From positions 1 through 64,000 of the forward strand of contig NZ_KQ958153.1 in assembly GCF_001546855.1 (NCBI RefSeq): a stretch of 64,000 nucleotides of DNA. The letters are read 5' to 3'. Positions 42,756 through 55,388 of this stretch are shown piece after piece. The position numbers and the translations under genes are program-made. Within the stretch, counting starts at the first letter, position 1. The number at the start of each line of letters is the position of its first letter. Origin of the DNA: Megasphaera sp. MJR8396C (GTDB taxonomy: Bacteria; Bacillota; Negativicutes; Veillonellales; Megasphaeraceae). The notes under the pieces were generated by a model. The model had not been told where the DNA came from, ran no database searches, and saw only the letters and a list, made by a program, of their open reading frames with translations.

Positions 42756-43982
42756 ATGAAGGGAACTTTTTTAATCACTTTCATGATCTTTGCGTCCTGC
42801 GTCTGCGTCCTGGCGGCCGTCTTATGGGACTACGTCTTTCGCTCGGGCCACCGCAAGGCCTTGATCCTGGGGACCCTGGTCCTGACCCTGTTGTCGGCGG
42901 TGGGCTTCAGTTCCTATGAAGAGGCCTTTCCCGGTATGGTCCTGTCCGGTTGGGACGGTCTCTATGATGGCAAGGGCATGGCGGCTCTCATTTGGCTGTT
43001 GGCCTTTTTCCTGGCCTTGCCCTGCCTGATCGTCGTCGCCTTAGCCACGGCGGTCCACCGTTTTTGGCATCGCAAGGAAAAACCGGCTCCGCAGGGGATG
43101 ACCCGACGGACCTTCGTCAAAGGGATGGCAGCCCTCATTCCGGCTGCGGCCTTTGCCACCAGCGGCGCCGGGAATGTCCTCGGTGAAAGTGATTTGGATA
43201 CGACCCATCACGTCTTAACGTATAAGAATTTGCCGGACTATCTCGATGGCTATAAAATCGGTCAACTCTCGGACCTGCATATGGGACTTTTCTTCAGCCC
43301 CGAACGCCTTCAGGAATCGATCGACGCCGTTGCCGAAAAGGGCGTCAACCGGCTGGAAATCACGGGCGATCTCATCGATGAGATCGTCCTTCTGCCCCAG
43401 GCCAGAGATATCCTCAACGCTAACGCCCATCGCTTTCCCGACGGTATCGATTTTTGCTACGGCAATCACGAATATTACCGCAATTTTCCGGCCATTACGG
43501 CCATGCTCGAAGATACGCCGGTCCGCATCCTGCGCAACACGTCCTTTGAAGCCAGTCCCGGTTACGGCCGGGGCTTGAAGGGGAGGAACGGCAGCGACAG
43601 CCGGCCCTTCTATATTGCCGGTACGGACTACAGTTTTGCCAAGGGCGATGAAGCCTTTGCCGCCCAGCGGGAGGACTATGTCCGCCAGACCTTGGACGGC
43701 GTTCCCGACGATGCCTTTATCGTCATGTTGGCCCATCACTCGGCCTTCATCGACGAAGCTTTTGAACATAATATTCCCCTGACCCTCAGCGGTCATACCC
43801 ACGGGGCTCAGTTTGCCCCCATCGGTCCTTTGGTTACGGCCGTGGGCTTTAAATACCTGCGCGGCATGTTCCGAAAGGGTGAAAGCCGGGGTTACGTCAA
43901 CCGCGGTACCGGTCACTGGCTGCCTTTCCGCGTCCTTTGTTCCCGCGAAGCCAGTGTCTTTGAATTACGAAAACAAGCGTAG
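42756..43982 (+). CDS. Membrane-anchored metallophosphoesterase (YkuE/YaeI type)
   Basis: 408 residues. Three hydrophobic helices (about 1-105) are followed by an internal twin-arginine-like stretch 'MTRRTFVKGMAALIPAAAFA' (about 114-133) and then the calcineurin-like domain with all metal motifs: 'LSDLHMG' (DxH), 'ITGDLIDE' (GDxxD/E), 'YGNHEYY' (GNHE), 'LAHHSAF' and 'LSGHTHGAQF' (GHTH). Members hydrolyse UDP-diacylglucosamine-like lipids or other phosphoesters; substrate unknown. The start lies 3 bases after mutY and has only a weak ribosome site, implying translational coupling. Confidence 0.85.
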   Translation: MKGTFLITFMIFASCVCVLAAVLWDYVFRSGHRKALILGTLVLTLLSAVGFSSYEEAFPGMVLSGWDGLYDGKGMAALIWLLAFFLALPCLIVVALATAVHRFWHRKEKPAPQGMTRRTFVKGMAALIPAAAFATSGAGNVLGESDLDTTHHVLTYKNLPDYLDGYKIGQLSDLHMGLFFSPERLQESIDAVAEKGVNRLEITGDLIDEIVLLPQARDILNANAHRFPDGIDFCYGNHEYYRNFPAITAMLEDTPVRILRNTSFEASPGYGRGLKGRNGSDSRPFYIAGTDYSFAKGDEAFAAQREDYVRQTLDGVPDDAFIVMLAHHSAFIDEAFEHNIPLTLSGHTHGAQFAPIGPLVTAVGFKYLRGMFRKGESRGYVNRGTGHWLPFRVLCSREASVFELRKQA

Positions 43983-43997
43983 AGGATGATATAGATT

Positions 43998-44999
43998 ATG
44001 ATGATCAACGCAGCAGTGCTCCATATTTTTGATTTCAATACCAACGTCTGCATCGTGTCCCAAAAGTCCCTCGACTTCAGCAGCGACGTCGTCTATGAAT
44101 ACGTCAATAAACGGCTCAGCCGCATCCTCGGCGATGCGTCCCAGCAGACGGGCGTCTTCTATGCCACCAGTGCCTTTCAGCCTAAGCTCCAGGCCCTGAT
44201 CGAAGGGACGATGACCTTTGACGAACTGGCCTCGGACACGGCCCGCGAACTCTATCAGCTCGTGGCTCACTGCGACGAACCGGAGTCGGCCGACCTGTTG
44301 GTCATCGACTTTCAGGATGACGACGACGTCCGCAATATTGCCGTCCTGATGCTGGACAATAAGACGGCTTATACCCATCAGATTCTCGACGACGAAGGGA
44401 CGGTCTACAACAAGCTCATCAAGCACTACGCCATCCTGCCCGGTATGGCTCAGAAGGCCGAAGCCTACGCCCTCATCCGGCTGAGTGATTTTTCCATCCA
44501 CTTTGTCGACAAGAAGCGCAAGATGGACGGCGAAGACGTCTACCTCCTGCCGGACCGGCTCCTCCAGTGCACGTCGGTCATTTCCAGTAAGGAAGCGGTC
44601 AAGGTCATCAGCAAGATTGCCGAAAAAGTCGCCGAAGACCACGGTGCCAGCACGGTCGAAGCCTTGTCCAAGACCAAGACTTATTTAGTGGAAAACGCTG
44701 AAAACGCCGATTCTTTCTCGCCGCAGGAGATGGGAGCCGATGTCTTCGGCAGCTCGCCGGCCATGGCCCAGGAATTTCAGCAGCAAGTCGCCGAAGCCAA
44801 ATTGCCCGACGTCGTGGCTATCGAAAAGGAATACGCCCAGAAAGCCGGCCGCAGTCATAAAATAAAAACCGATACGGGCATTGAAATTACCTTCCCGTCT
44901 GAATATATCGAAAACACCGATTTTATCCGCTTCATCAACAACCCTGACGGCACCTTGTCCATCGAGTTGAAGAACATCGGAAAGATAGTCAATAAATAG
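43998..44999 (+). CDS. Nucleoid-associated protein, NdpA/YejK (37-kDa) family
   Basis: 333 residues. The start '[22 protein letters not shown]', the central 'IRNIAVL' -type strand pattern and the C-terminal '[20 protein letters not shown]' match NA37 proteins, which associate with the nucleoid. Its role in repair is unproven, but it sits between mutY and uvrB. The genes are 15 and 41 bases apart. Confidence 0.85.
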   Translation: MMINAAVLHIFDFNTNVCIVSQKSLDFSSDVVYEYVNKRLSRILGDASQQTGVFYATSAFQPKLQALIEGTMTFDELASDTARELYQLVAHCDEPESADLLVIDFQDDDDVRNIAVLMLDNKTAYTHQILDDEGTVYNKLIKHYAILPGMAQKAEAYALIRLSDFSIHFVDKKRKMDGEDVYLLPDRLLQCTSVISSKEAVKVISKIAEKVAEDHGASTVEALSKTKTYLVENAENADSFSPQEMGADVFGSSPAMAQEFQQQVAEAKLPDVVAIEKEYAQKAGRSHKIKTDTGIEITFPSEYIENTDFIRFINNPDGTLSIELKNIGKIVNK

Positions 45000-45040
45000 T
45001 TATGTTGTCCGCAGCCGACAGCTGCAGCGAGGTGGCCCTT

Positions 45041-47164
45041 ATGGATATGTCTCATTATAATAAAGATTACGATACGTCCCATCCCTTCCGCGTCGTCGCC
45101 CCTTATGAACCAATGGGCGATCAGCCCGAAGCCATTGAATCCCTGGCCGAAGGCATTCAGTCCGGCCAATGGGCCCAGGTCCTTCTCGGCGCTACGGGGA
45201 CGGGCAAGACCTTTACCATGGCCAAGCTTATCGAAAAGGTACAGAAACCGACCTTGGTCATCGCTCACAATAAGACCCTGGCAGCCCAGCTGTGCAGCGA
45301 ATTCAAGGCCTTTTTCCCGGATAACGAAGTCGGCTATTTCGTCAGTTATTACGACTTTTATCAGCCTGAAGCCTATATCGCCTCGACCGATACGTATATC
45401 GAAAAAGATGCGTCCATCAACGATGAAATCGATAAACTGCGCCACTCGGCGACGATGAGCCTCTTTGAACGGCGGGACGTCATCATCGTCGCCTCCGTAT
45501 CCTGCATCTACGGCCTCGGTGACCCGGAAGACTACAGTGAACTCGTCGTCTCCCTGCGCCTGGGCCAGGAAAAGACGCAGGAAGAAATCTTGAGGAAGCT
45601 GGTCGACATCCAGTACAACCGCAACGACATGAATCTCGACCGCGGGACCTTCCGCGTCCACGGCGATACGATTGAAGTCTTTCCGGCGGCCTTCGACAAG
45701 TCGATCATCCGCATCGAAATGTTCGGCGATGAAATCGACCGCCTGACTGAAGTCGATGTCCTGACCGGCGAAGTCATTGCCGAACGCAAGCACGTCGCCA
45801 TCTACCCGGCCAGCCATTATGTCACCACCAAGAACAAGATGGAACGGGCCCTGGGGACCATTAGCCAGGAACTCGATGAACGCTTGAAAGAGCTGAAAGA
45901 CGGCGAACACCTCTTGGAAGCCCAGCGTCTCGAACAGCGGACGCGGTACGACATGGAAATGATGGAAGAAATGGGCTACTGCTCGGGCATCGAAAACTAT
46001 TCCCGCCACTTGGCAGGCCGTAAAGCCGGCCAGGCGCCGTATACCCTTTTGGACTATTTCCCGGACGACTTCATGATCCTCGTCGACGAATCCCACGTAA
46101 CCCTGCCTCAACTGCGGGCCATGTACGCCGGTGACCGGTCGCGGAAGGAAAGCCTCATCGAATACGGCTTCCGCCTGCCGTCGGCCCTCGATAACCGGCC
46201 TTTGAAGTTCGATGAATTTGTCGAACGCATCAACCAGATCGTCTACGTCAGCGCCACGCCGGGGCCTTATGAAATGGATGTCGAAACGAATATGGCCCAG
46301 CAGATCATTCGCCCGACGGGCCTCCTCGATCCCAAGGTCGAAGTCCGGCCCATCGAAGGCCAGATGGATGACCTCTTAGGGGAAATCCGCAAGCGGACCG
46401 ACAAGGACGAACGGGTGTTGGTCACGACCCTGACCAAGAAGATGGCCGAAGATTTGACGGACTATTTGAAGGAAATGGGCGTCCGCGTCCGCTACCTCCA
46501 TTCCGATATCGCTACCATCGAACGAGCGGAAATCATCCGCGACCTCCGCGTCGGCGAATTCGACGTCCTGGTCGGCATCAACTTGCTGCGTGAAGGCCTC
46601 GATATGCCGGAAGTGTCTCTCGTCGCCATCCTCGACGCCGATAAAGAAGGCTTCCTGCGTTCCGATACGTCCCTCATCCAGACCATGGGCCGGGCGGCGC
46701 GAAACGTCGGCGGGACGGTCATTATGTATGCCGATAAGATTACCGATTCCATGGCCAGAGCTATGGATGAAACCCAGCGCCGCCGTGAAATTCAGGATAC
46801 CTATAATAAACAGCACCACATCACGCCGAAATCGGTCAAGAAAGACGTCGTCAACCTCATCGAGCTGACCAAGGTCGCTGAAGACGATGTGGCCTATGGC
46901 AGTAAAAAGGGCGGCAAGGGACGGGCCATGACCCGCGAATCCCTGAACAAGGTCATTAAGACCATGACCCTGCAGATGAAGGAAGCGTCGAAGCGGCTGG
47001 AATTTGAAAAGGCCGCCGAACTGCGCGACCGCCTGGGGCAGCTGCGCCAACAGTTGGCCGATATGAGCCACGACGACACCCTGCCCAAAGAAATGGAAGG
47101 CGAGGATATGCCCAGCCGCCGCTACCAACGAAAGATCAAACGGCCCGATGCCAAGAAGCGCTAG
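45041..47164 (+). CDS. uvrB: Excinuclease ABC subunit B
   Basis: 707 residues from the ATG at 45041 (GCGAGGTGG upstream); a longer frame begins at 45002 without a ribosome site. Helicase motif I '[16 protein letters not shown]', the damage-probing beta-hairpin '[18 protein letters not shown]', motif II 'ILVDESHV', motif VI '[14 protein letters not shown]', and the C-terminal UVR motif ('[20 protein letters not shown]') that binds UvrC. It verifies damage after loading by UvrA. Order here: uvrB-uvrA-uvrC. Confidence 0.98.
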   Translation: MDMSHYNKDYDTSHPFRVVAPYEPMGDQPEAIESLAEGIQSGQWAQVLLGATGTGKTFTMAKLIEKVQKPTLVIAHNKTLAAQLCSEFKAFFPDNEVGYFVSYYDFYQPEAYIASTDTYIEKDASINDEIDKLRHSATMSLFERRDVIIVASVSCIYGLGDPEDYSELVVSLRLGQEKTQEEILRKLVDIQYNRNDMNLDRGTFRVHGDTIEVFPAAFDKSIIRIEMFGDEIDRLTEVDVLTGEVIAERKHVAIYPASHYVTTKNKMERALGTISQELDERLKELKDGEHLLEAQRLEQRTRYDMEMMEEMGYCSGIENYSRHLAGRKAGQAPYTLLDYFPDDFMILVDESHVTLPQLRAMYAGDRSRKESLIEYGFRLPSALDNRPLKFDEFVERINQIVYVSATPGPYEMDVETNMAQQIIRPTGLLDPKVEVRPIEGQMDDLLGEIRKRTDKDERVLVTTLTKKMAEDLTDYLKEMGVRVRYLHSDIATIERAEIIRDLRVGEFDVLVGINLLREGLDMPEVSLVAILDADKEGFLRSDTSLIQTMGRAARNVGGTVIMYADKITDSMARAMDETQRRREIQDTYNKQHHITPKSVKKDVVNLIELTKVAEDDVAYGSKKGGKGRAMTRESLNKVIKTMTLQMKEASKRLEFEKAAELRDRLGQLRQQLADMSHDDTLPKEMEGEDMPSRRYQRKIKRPDAKKR

Positions 47165-47201
47165 GCCGCTATGGCATTGAAGATACAGGAAGGAGTCTAC
47201 C

Positions 47202-50057
<2,856 letters not shown>

Positions 50058-50060
50058 GTC

Positions 50061-51887
50061 ATGGCTGTCAGTGAAGCCGTACGCAAGAAAGTACAGAACC
50101 TGCCCGGCCAACCCGGGGTCTATCTGTGGAAGGACGAGAAGGGGAAGATCATCTACGTCGGCAAGGCCGTCAACCTTCGCAACCGCGTGACCAGCTACAT
50201 CCGCCACGACGTCAACCGCTCGCCGAAGGTCGCGGCCATGATCAACCACGCCGTCGACTTGGAAACCATCGTCGTCGCCACCGAGATGGAAGCCCTGATC
50301 TTAGAAAACAACCTCATCAAGAAGCATCATCCCCGCTACAACATCATGCTCCGCGACGACAAGACCTATCCCTATATCAAGGTCACCGTCCAAGAGGACT
50401 ATCCGCGGATCTTCATGACCCGCCGCGTCAGCCGCGACGGCGCCCGCTACTTCGGTCCCTTTGCCGATTCGACGGCCGTCCACCGGGTCTTGAAACTGAT
50501 GCAGCGGGCCTACCATATCCGGTCGTGCCGGGTCATGCCCAGCGATCGGCCGTGCCTGCAATATCATCTGCACCACTGCGACGCGCCCTGCGTCCACTAT
50601 ATTACCAAAGCCGACTACAACGCCAACGTCGACCAGGCCGTGGCCGTCCTCGAAGGCCGGGACAACGGCGTCGTCCGTTCCCTGCAGGAAAAGATGGCCG
50701 AAGCGGCGGAAGCCATGGAGTTTGAAAAGGCCGCCATGTACCGCGACCAGCTCAAGGCCGTGGCCGTCATTCAGGAACAGCAGAACATCGTCAACACCGA
50801 CGGCGGCGACATGGACGTCATCGGCCTGGCTCGTCAGGCCGGTCAGACCTGTGTCCAGATCTACACCGTTCGCATGGGGAAACTCATGGGCCGGGAAACC
50901 TTCTCCCTGGACAACAGCAGCGACGAAGAAGAAGGGGCCCTGATGAGCGCCGTCCTCGACCAGTATTACAGCGACGGCACCTTTGTCCCGACGGAAGTCG
51001 TCGTCCCGGCCATTGAAGACGGGGAAAGCTGTGAACGCCGCCTGAGCGAACAGAAGGGCCGGAAGGTCAGCGTCACCGTGCCCCAGCGGGGGACCAAGAA
51101 GCAGCTGTTGACCATGGCTTGTGAAAACGCCGCCGCCCTCTTGGAACAGAAGCGCCTCCAGTGGCAGCACGACGTCGATAAGACGACGGGCGCCGTCGAA
51201 GGCTTGGCGCGGATCCTCAATCTGCCCTATCTTCCCGAACGGATGGAATGCTTCGATATTTCCCATACCCAGGGGATCGAAACGGTGGCCTCCATGGTCG
51301 TCTTCGAACACGGCCAGCCGGCCAAGAAGGAATACCGCCGCTTTAAATTGAAGACCGTTCAGGGGAAACCAGACGACTTCAAGTCCATGGCCGAAATCAT
51401 GGCCCGCCGCTACGGCGAAAAAGACTGGCCCGTACCGGACCTGATAATCATCGACGGCGGCAAGGGACAGCTCCACGCCGCCCTGCCCATCATCCGCGAT
51501 GCCGGCTGTGAAGCCCCGGTCATCAGTTTGGCCAAGCGCATCGAAGAAGTCTTTGTCGAAGGCAGCAGCGATTCCATCATCTTAAGCCATCACACACCGG
51601 AACTGCAGCTCCTGCAGTCAATCCGCGACGAAGCCCATCGCTTCGCCATTACCTACCACCGCAACCTCCGCGGCAAGCGCAGTCTGGTCTCCATCTTGGA
51701 CCACGTCGAAGGCATCGGCCCCAAGCGGCGAAAAGCCTTGTGGACGGCCTTTAAAACCCTGGCCGACATGAAGGCCGCTTCCATCGAAGAACTGGCCGCT
51801 GTGCCGGGCATGAACCGTCAGGCTGCCGAAAATATTTACGACTTCTTCCGGCTGGGGAACGATGAAAAGCGGAAAATCGTCCAGTAA
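50061..51887 (+). CDS. uvrC: Excinuclease ABC subunit C
   Basis: 608 residues. N-terminal GIY-YIG nuclease 'PGVYLWKDEKGKIIYVGKAV' (about 16-35), a UVR motif ('AMEFEKAAMYRDQLKAVAVI', about 215), the RNase H-like 5' nuclease domain ('ECFDISHTQGIETVASMVVF', 'LIIIDGGKGQLHAALPII') and a C-terminal helix-hairpin-helix pair. It makes both incisions. It starts 3 bases after uvrA behind GGGAGG. Confidence 0.98.
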   Translation: MAVSEAVRKKVQNLPGQPGVYLWKDEKGKIIYVGKAVNLRNRVTSYIRHDVNRSPKVAAMINHAVDLETIVVATEMEALILENNLIKKHHPRYNIMLRDDKTYPYIKVTVQEDYPRIFMTRRVSRDGARYFGPFADSTAVHRVLKLMQRAYHIRSCRVMPSDRPCLQYHLHHCDAPCVHYITKADYNANVDQAVAVLEGRDNGVVRSLQEKMAEAAEAMEFEKAAMYRDQLKAVAVIQEQQNIVNTDGGDMDVIGLARQAGQTCVQIYTVRMGKLMGRETFSLDNSSDEEEGALMSAVLDQYYSDGTFVPTEVVVPAIEDGESCERRLSEQKGRKVSVTVPQRGTKKQLLTMACENAAALLEQKRLQWQHDVDKTTGAVEGLARILNLPYLPERMECFDISHTQGIETVASMVVFEHGQPAKKEYRRFKLKTVQGKPDDFKSMAEIMARRYGEKDWPVPDLIIIDGGKGQLHAALPIIRDAGCEAPVISLAKRIEEVFVEGSSDSIILSHHTPELQLLQSIRDEAHRFAITYHRNLRGKRSLVSILDHVEGIGPKRRKALWTAFKTLADMKAASIEELAAVPGMNRQAAENIYDFFRLGNDEKRKIVQ

Positions 51888-51890
51888 ATA

Positions 51891-51899
51891 TGGTATAAT
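51891..51899 (+). promoter_or_regulatory. Extended -10 element before the DUF3298-like gene
   Basis: TGG-TATAAT (51891-51899) immediately after the uvrC stop, with no clear -35. Confidence 0.4.
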
Positions 51900-51928
51900 A
51901 TAGAGAAAATAAAGAGGAGGGGTTCCTT

Positions 51929-52579
51929 ATGATAAACAAGAAATTGCTCACCCTTTTGTGCGGCGCCTGGCTCATGGGAGCCGTCGCCATGGCGGCGTCG
52001 CCGGCTGTCATTGAAGACGCACCGAAGGCTGTCTATACCCATGACGATGGCAGTACGCTGACCATCCAGTATCCGTCGATTTCGATTGACGGCAATGCCG
52101 GGGCTGCGGCCCTGATGGCTCAGTATTTTGCCGATGAACAGGCCCAGGCCCGGGAATTTTTTGCCCAGCAGGGGACCAAGGGCGTCAAATTGACCGAAGA
52201 AAAGCACTATACCGTGACCTTAAACAATGGGAAGTACCTGTCCTTCCTCGATGAAGGCTACCTCTATTTCGACCGGGCCGCCCATCCGACGAGCTGGAAG
52301 ACGGGCGTCGTCTTCGACATGGAAACGGGCCGGCGCATTACCAACTGGCGTGAATTGGTCAAACCGGGCGACGAAAAGGCCTTTACCCTGCAAAAAATCA
52401 CCAACAAGCTGACCTTGAGCGACAACGTCTTGTCGACATACTTCAACGGCCTGACGGAAGATCCCAAGAATTTCTACCTCGATAAGAAGGGCAATATCCA
52501 CTTTATCTTCGGTCAATACGAAGTGGCACCATACTCGTCGGGCATTATCGATATTAATATGGGAAAACAGGCAAAATAG
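51929..52579 (+). CDS. Secreted DUF3298/DUF4163-like protein
   Basis: 216 residues with a signal peptide ('KLLTLLCGAWLMGAVAMAAS', cleavage near 22). The C-terminal half ('WKTGVVFDMETGRRITNWRE', 'FYLDKKGNIHFIFGQYEVAP', 'SSGIIDINMG') matches the DUF3298 family, related to the RsiV extracellular domain that binds lysozyme, so it might be a periplasmic ligand-binding protein. There is no membrane anchor and no sigma factor next to it. AGGAGGGG precedes the ATG. Confidence 0.75.
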   Translation: MINKKLLTLLCGAWLMGAVAMAASPAVIEDAPKAVYTHDDGSTLTIQYPSISIDGNAGAAALMAQYFADEQAQAREFFAQQGTKGVKLTEEKHYTVTLNNGKYLSFLDEGYLYFDRAAHPTSWKTGVVFDMETGRRITNWRELVKPGDEKAFTLQKITNKLTLSDNVLSTYFNGLTEDPKNFYLDKKGNIHFIFGQYEVAPYSSGIIDINMGKQAK

Positions 52580-52581
52580 TC

Positions 52582-52610
52582 TTGCATTTTTTAAGACAAT
52601 ATGATATCAT
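52582..52610 (+). promoter_or_regulatory. Rubredoxin promoter
   Basis: TTGCAT (52582-52587), 17-nt spacer, TATCAT (52605-52610). An overlapping TATGAT is too close to the -35. Confidence 0.5.
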
Positions 52611-52672
52611 AAACGTGTAAAAAATAATTAATAAGTATTATTTATTAATACGTCAATCAGGAGGGAAAGATT

Positions 52673-52834
52673 ATGGATAAGTACGAATGCACAATCTGCG
52701 GCTACATTTATGATGAAGCTGAAGGCGACGCTGACAACGGTATCGCTGCTGGCACGAAATTTGCTGATCTTCCGGAAGATTGGGTATGTCCGACCTGCGG
52801 TGCTGACAAAGGTTCCTTCACGAAGATGGACTAA
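52673..52834 (+). CDS. Rubredoxin
   Basis: 53 residues with the two iron-binding loops CTICGY (Cys6, Cys9) and CPTCGA (Cys39, Cys42), the conserved aromatic core and 'KFADLPEDW'. One Fe bound to four Cys; a low-potential one-electron carrier, e.g. for oxygen or peroxide reduction. From memory it is very close to M. elsdenii rubredoxin but differs at several positions, which supports a Megasphaera relative. AGGAGGG precedes the ATG. Monocistronic. Confidence 0.97.
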   Translation: MDKYECTICGYIYDEAEGDADNGIAAGTKFADLPEDWVCPTCGADKGSFTKMD

Positions 52835-52846
52835 TGCAGCCATGGA

Positions 52847-52878
52847 AAGCTGTCGCTTCGGCGGCAGCTTTTTTTTAT
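52847..52878 (+). terminator. Rubredoxin terminator
   Basis: AAGCTGTCGC and GCGGCAGCTT pair around a stable TTCG loop and run into eight T. Confidence 0.85.
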
Positions 52879-52964
52879 TGACAATCTCCTGAATGCACGA
52901 TAAAATTAATACGTTAGACATAACCATTCTTCATGCTCCACATGATTTTGCAGGAGGTGCTTCT

Positions 52965-53360
52965 GTGAATTTAAAATATGTCAAAGGCAGCTACATGGAT
53001 GAAATCATGGTTGATGGCCGCCCCGTTTTGTTTACTCTCGACGGACTCCCTGAAGGCCAGGAGGCACAGGCCCAGCAGTATGCTGAGGGAATCTGGAACT
53101 GGGTCGTAGAACACCAGTCACAGGTCGTTTCCCATGCACCGCTCATCGCTGGTTTCAAGAATAAGAAATGGCGGTCCGAGGGTGAGCCGGAAGTAAGTGC
53201 TGACGACATCACCGGATGTTTGCAGCGCATTACCTCGATTTATGCTACCTACCAAGAGGGCTTTGACGTTTTCTTTGACACAAACGATGTATTTGAAGAA
53301 CGCTCGCTGGTCATCAGCATCGGCAAGAACTTCTTCTTTGAAGGTTTTAAACTCTTATAG
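52965..53360 (+). CDS. Hypothetical protein upstream of the SCIFF locus, GTG start
   Basis: 131 residues from the GTG at 52965, chosen because AGGAGGTG lies at 52952; the longer frame from 52893 has no such site. An unrecognised mixed alpha/beta domain with 'YVKGSYMDEIMVDGRPVLFT' and 'ERSLVISIGKNFFFEGFKLL', somewhat like the DUF2262-type families, but I cannot confirm this. No Cys. It lies 73 bases before the SCIFF precursor. Confidence 0.7.
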   Translation: MNLKYVKGSYMDEIMVDGRPVLFTLDGLPEGQEAQAQQYAEGIWNWVVEHQSQVVSHAPLIAGFKNKKWRSEGEPEVSADDITGCLQRITSIYATYQEGFDVFFDTNDVFEERSLVISIGKNFFFEGFKLL

Positions 53361-53433
53361 TTTTGACTTCTGTTGTAGAATCGTCTGTAATGTGGTAAAA
53401 TAAAGCATAATCTTTGATAGCGAGGTGAAGATC

Positions 53434-53574
53434 ATGGCAAAACACATCATTACGATTAATACGGAATCTATCCAGAAGACGGCACAGCACGCTGGCTGCA
53501 GCGAATGTCAGACGTCCTGCCAGTCCGCCTGCAAGACTTCTTGCACCGTTGGCAATCAGATCTGCACAAAATAA
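53434..53574 (+). CDS. scfA: SCIFF ranthipeptide precursor (six cysteines in forty-five)
   Basis: 46 residues with six Cys at 22, 25, 29, 33, 37 and 44 in the SCIFF pattern CSECQTSCQSACKTSC followed by TVGNQIC. GAGGTGA precedes the ATG. In the Clostridium thermocellum homologue CteA the maturase links Cys32 to Thr37, five residues on (from memory); here Cys33 and Thr38 keep that spacing. The maturase gene follows. The mature product and its role (proposed quorum or redox signalling) are not established. Confidence 0.93.
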   Translation: MAKHIITINTESIQKTAQHAGCSECQTSCQSACKTSCTVGNQICTK

Positions 53575-53589
53575 GTTATTCAAGGAAAA

Positions 53590-53622
53590 GGGGCGTCGCT
53601 CACGCGGCACCCCGTTCTTTTT
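53590..53622 (+). terminator. Leaky terminator between SCIFF precursor and maturase
   Basis: GGGGCGTCGC pairs with GCGGCACCCC with one mismatch and one wobble around TCAC, followed by GTTCTTTTTT. Partial termination here would give more precursor than enzyme. Confidence 0.65.
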
Positions 53623-53643
53623 TATATGGAGGAAAGATTATTC

Positions 53644-55083
53644 ATGGCTGAAATTAAACCAATGATTCATAAATACTGTCAAAACGGTACTTACATGCTC
53701 CTCGACGTCAACAGCGGCATCATCAACGTCATCGACAAGATGACCTACGATGTCCTCGACGTCTACGACGGCACCAATAAAGACGCCGTCTACGAAGCCT
53801 TTGCCGGTACGTATGATAAACAGGACCTCACCGATATCCTCGGTGAACTCGATGAATTGATCAAAAAGGAACTCCTCTTTGCGCCCATGACGGAAAACTT
53901 TAAAGTCGTCGCCGAAGAAGAACCGGTCATTAAGTCCCTGTGCCTCAACATTGCCCACGACTGCAACCTGCGCTGCCAGTACTGCTTTGCCTCCCAAGGC
54001 GACTACGACACGCATAAGCGGGAACTAATGAGCTTCGACGTAGCCAAGAATGCCGTAGACCTCCTGATCCGCAGTACCGAAGGCAAGCGCCAGCACTGCG
54101 AAATCGACTTCTTCGGCGGCGAACCGCTGATGAACTTCGGCGTCGTTAAACAGACCATCGAATACATCCGTGAACAGGAAAAGATCCACGACCGGGTCTT
54201 CAAATTGTCCCTGACGACCAACGGCATGCTCCTCGACCCGGCTAAGGTCAAGTATCTGACTGACAATCACATCAGCCTCATCCTCAGCCTCGACGGCCGT
54301 CCCGAAGTCCACGACCGGATGCGCCCCGATGCCGGCGGCCGCAGCTCCTACAAGACCTGTGCCGACAACCAGGTCTATGCCGCCAAGCACCGCAATGGGG
54401 AAGAGTACTACGTCCGCGGCACGTACACGACGTACAACCTCGATTTCACCAAAGACGTAGAACACATGGCCGACCTCGGCTTTGAAGGCCTGTCCATGGA
54501 ACCTGTCGTCGGCGACGACTTGTCCTATGCCATCACCGAAAAGGACCTGCCCCGTATTTTTGACGAATACGACAACCTGGCCGAATTCTACTTGAAACGC
54601 CTCGACGAAGGCCGGCCCTTCATCTATTATCACTTCATCATGGACCTCTATCGCGGCCCCTGTATCGCCAAACGCCTCCGCGGCTGCGGCGCCGGCCACG
54701 AATACATGTGTGTCGTCCCTAACGGCGATATCTATCCCTGCCACCAGTTCGTAGGCCAGGATGAATACGTCATCGGCAACGTCTATGACGGCGTGACCAA
54801 TACGACGCTGCCGCCCTTATTCCGGGACATGCACGTCCTCAATAAGCCCATCTGCTGCGACTGCTGGGCTAAATTCTTCTGCAGCGGCGGCTGCCATGCC
54901 AACAACATCAAGTACGGCGGCGACATCAAGACGCCTTACGACCTGAGCTGCCAGATCCAGAAGAAGCGTATTGAATGCGCCATGTATATCCAGGCAACGC
55001 TGGCCATGCGCGGTCAGAAGGCCCGCCTCTTCGGCGATCCCGAAGAAGGGGAAGACTGCAAAGGATGCAACGCCTGTGGCTAA
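53644..55083 (+). CDS. scfB: Radical-SAM SCIFF maturase (thioether-forming)
   Basis: 479 residues from the ATG at 53644 (GGAGGAAAG upstream). The N-terminal about 90 residues resemble a PqqD-like precursor-recognition domain ('YMLLDVNSGIINVIDKMTYD'). The radical-SAM cluster is CxxxCxxC in 'DCNLRCQYCFASQG' (about 107-120). C-terminal SPASM cysteines ('GCGAGHEYMCVVPNGDIYPC', 'CCDCWAKFFCSGGC', 'CKGCNAC') hold auxiliary 4Fe-4S clusters. It forms a Cys-to-Thr thioether in the SCIFF precursor. Confidence 0.95.
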   Translation: MAEIKPMIHKYCQNGTYMLLDVNSGIINVIDKMTYDVLDVYDGTNKDAVYEAFAGTYDKQDLTDILGELDELIKKELLFAPMTENFKVVAEEEPVIKSLCLNIAHDCNLRCQYCFASQGDYDTHKRELMSFDVAKNAVDLLIRSTEGKRQHCEIDFFGGEPLMNFGVVKQTIEYIREQEKIHDRVFKLSLTTNGMLLDPAKVKYLTDNHISLILSLDGRPEVHDRMRPDAGGRSSYKTCADNQVYAAKHRNGEEYYVRGTYTTYNLDFTKDVEHMADLGFEGLSMEPVVGDDLSYAITEKDLPRIFDEYDNLAEFYLKRLDEGRPFIYYHFIMDLYRGPCIAKRLRGCGAGHEYMCVVPNGDIYPCHQFVGQDEYVIGNVYDGVTNTTLPPLFRDMHVLNKPICCDCWAKFFCSGGCHANNIKYGGDIKTPYDLSCQIQKKRIECAMYIQATLAMRGQKARLFGDPEEGEDCKGCNACG

Positions 55084-55282
55084 GCTGACGAAGATGATGA
55101 AACTCAAACTGTTTCTATGGCTCGTCGTCTATGCCTTTTTGTTTTATGCCCTCGTCGTCGACGGCCCGTCAGCCGGTCTTTTAGGCCTGCTGGCGGCGGC
55201 CGTCGCCGTCTGCGGCATGCAGCTCTGGCTGCGCAGTGATTTGCGGGCCCGCTGGATGAAGGACAAAGTCGATAAAAAATAG
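55076..55282 (+). CDS. Small two-helix membrane protein overlapping scfB
   Basis: 68 residues from the GTG at 55076 (AAAGGA upstream), overlapping the scfB stop by 8 bases; ATGs at 55094 and 55097 are alternatives. Two hydrophobic segments (about 10-25 and 28-45) are joined by 'VDGPSAG', with a basic C-terminus. Not recognised. Its coupling to the maturase suggests a link with the ranthipeptide, for example in secretion, but this is only inference. Confidence 0.55.
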   Translation: MAKLTKMMKLKLFLWLVVYAFLFYALVVDGPSAGLLGLLAAAVAVCGMQLWLRSDLRARWMKDKVDKK

Positions 55283-55303
55283 TCAAAAAAGCGACTAAAT
55301 AGG

Positions 55304-55332
55304 TTGACTTTGTGGCGTTTATGGAGTACATT
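55304..55332 (+). promoter_or_regulatory. suf operon promoter
   Basis: TTGACT (55304-55309), 17-nt spacer, TACATT (55327-55332). A second extended -10, TGG-TATACT (55361-55368), lies inside the inverted repeat TAAAGTA (55341-55347) / TACTTTA (55365-55371), a possible repressor site. Confidence 0.45.
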
Positions 55333-55388
55333 AAGAACAGTAAAGTAAGTGTATCTAAATGGTATACTTTATCAATATAGGAAATCAT

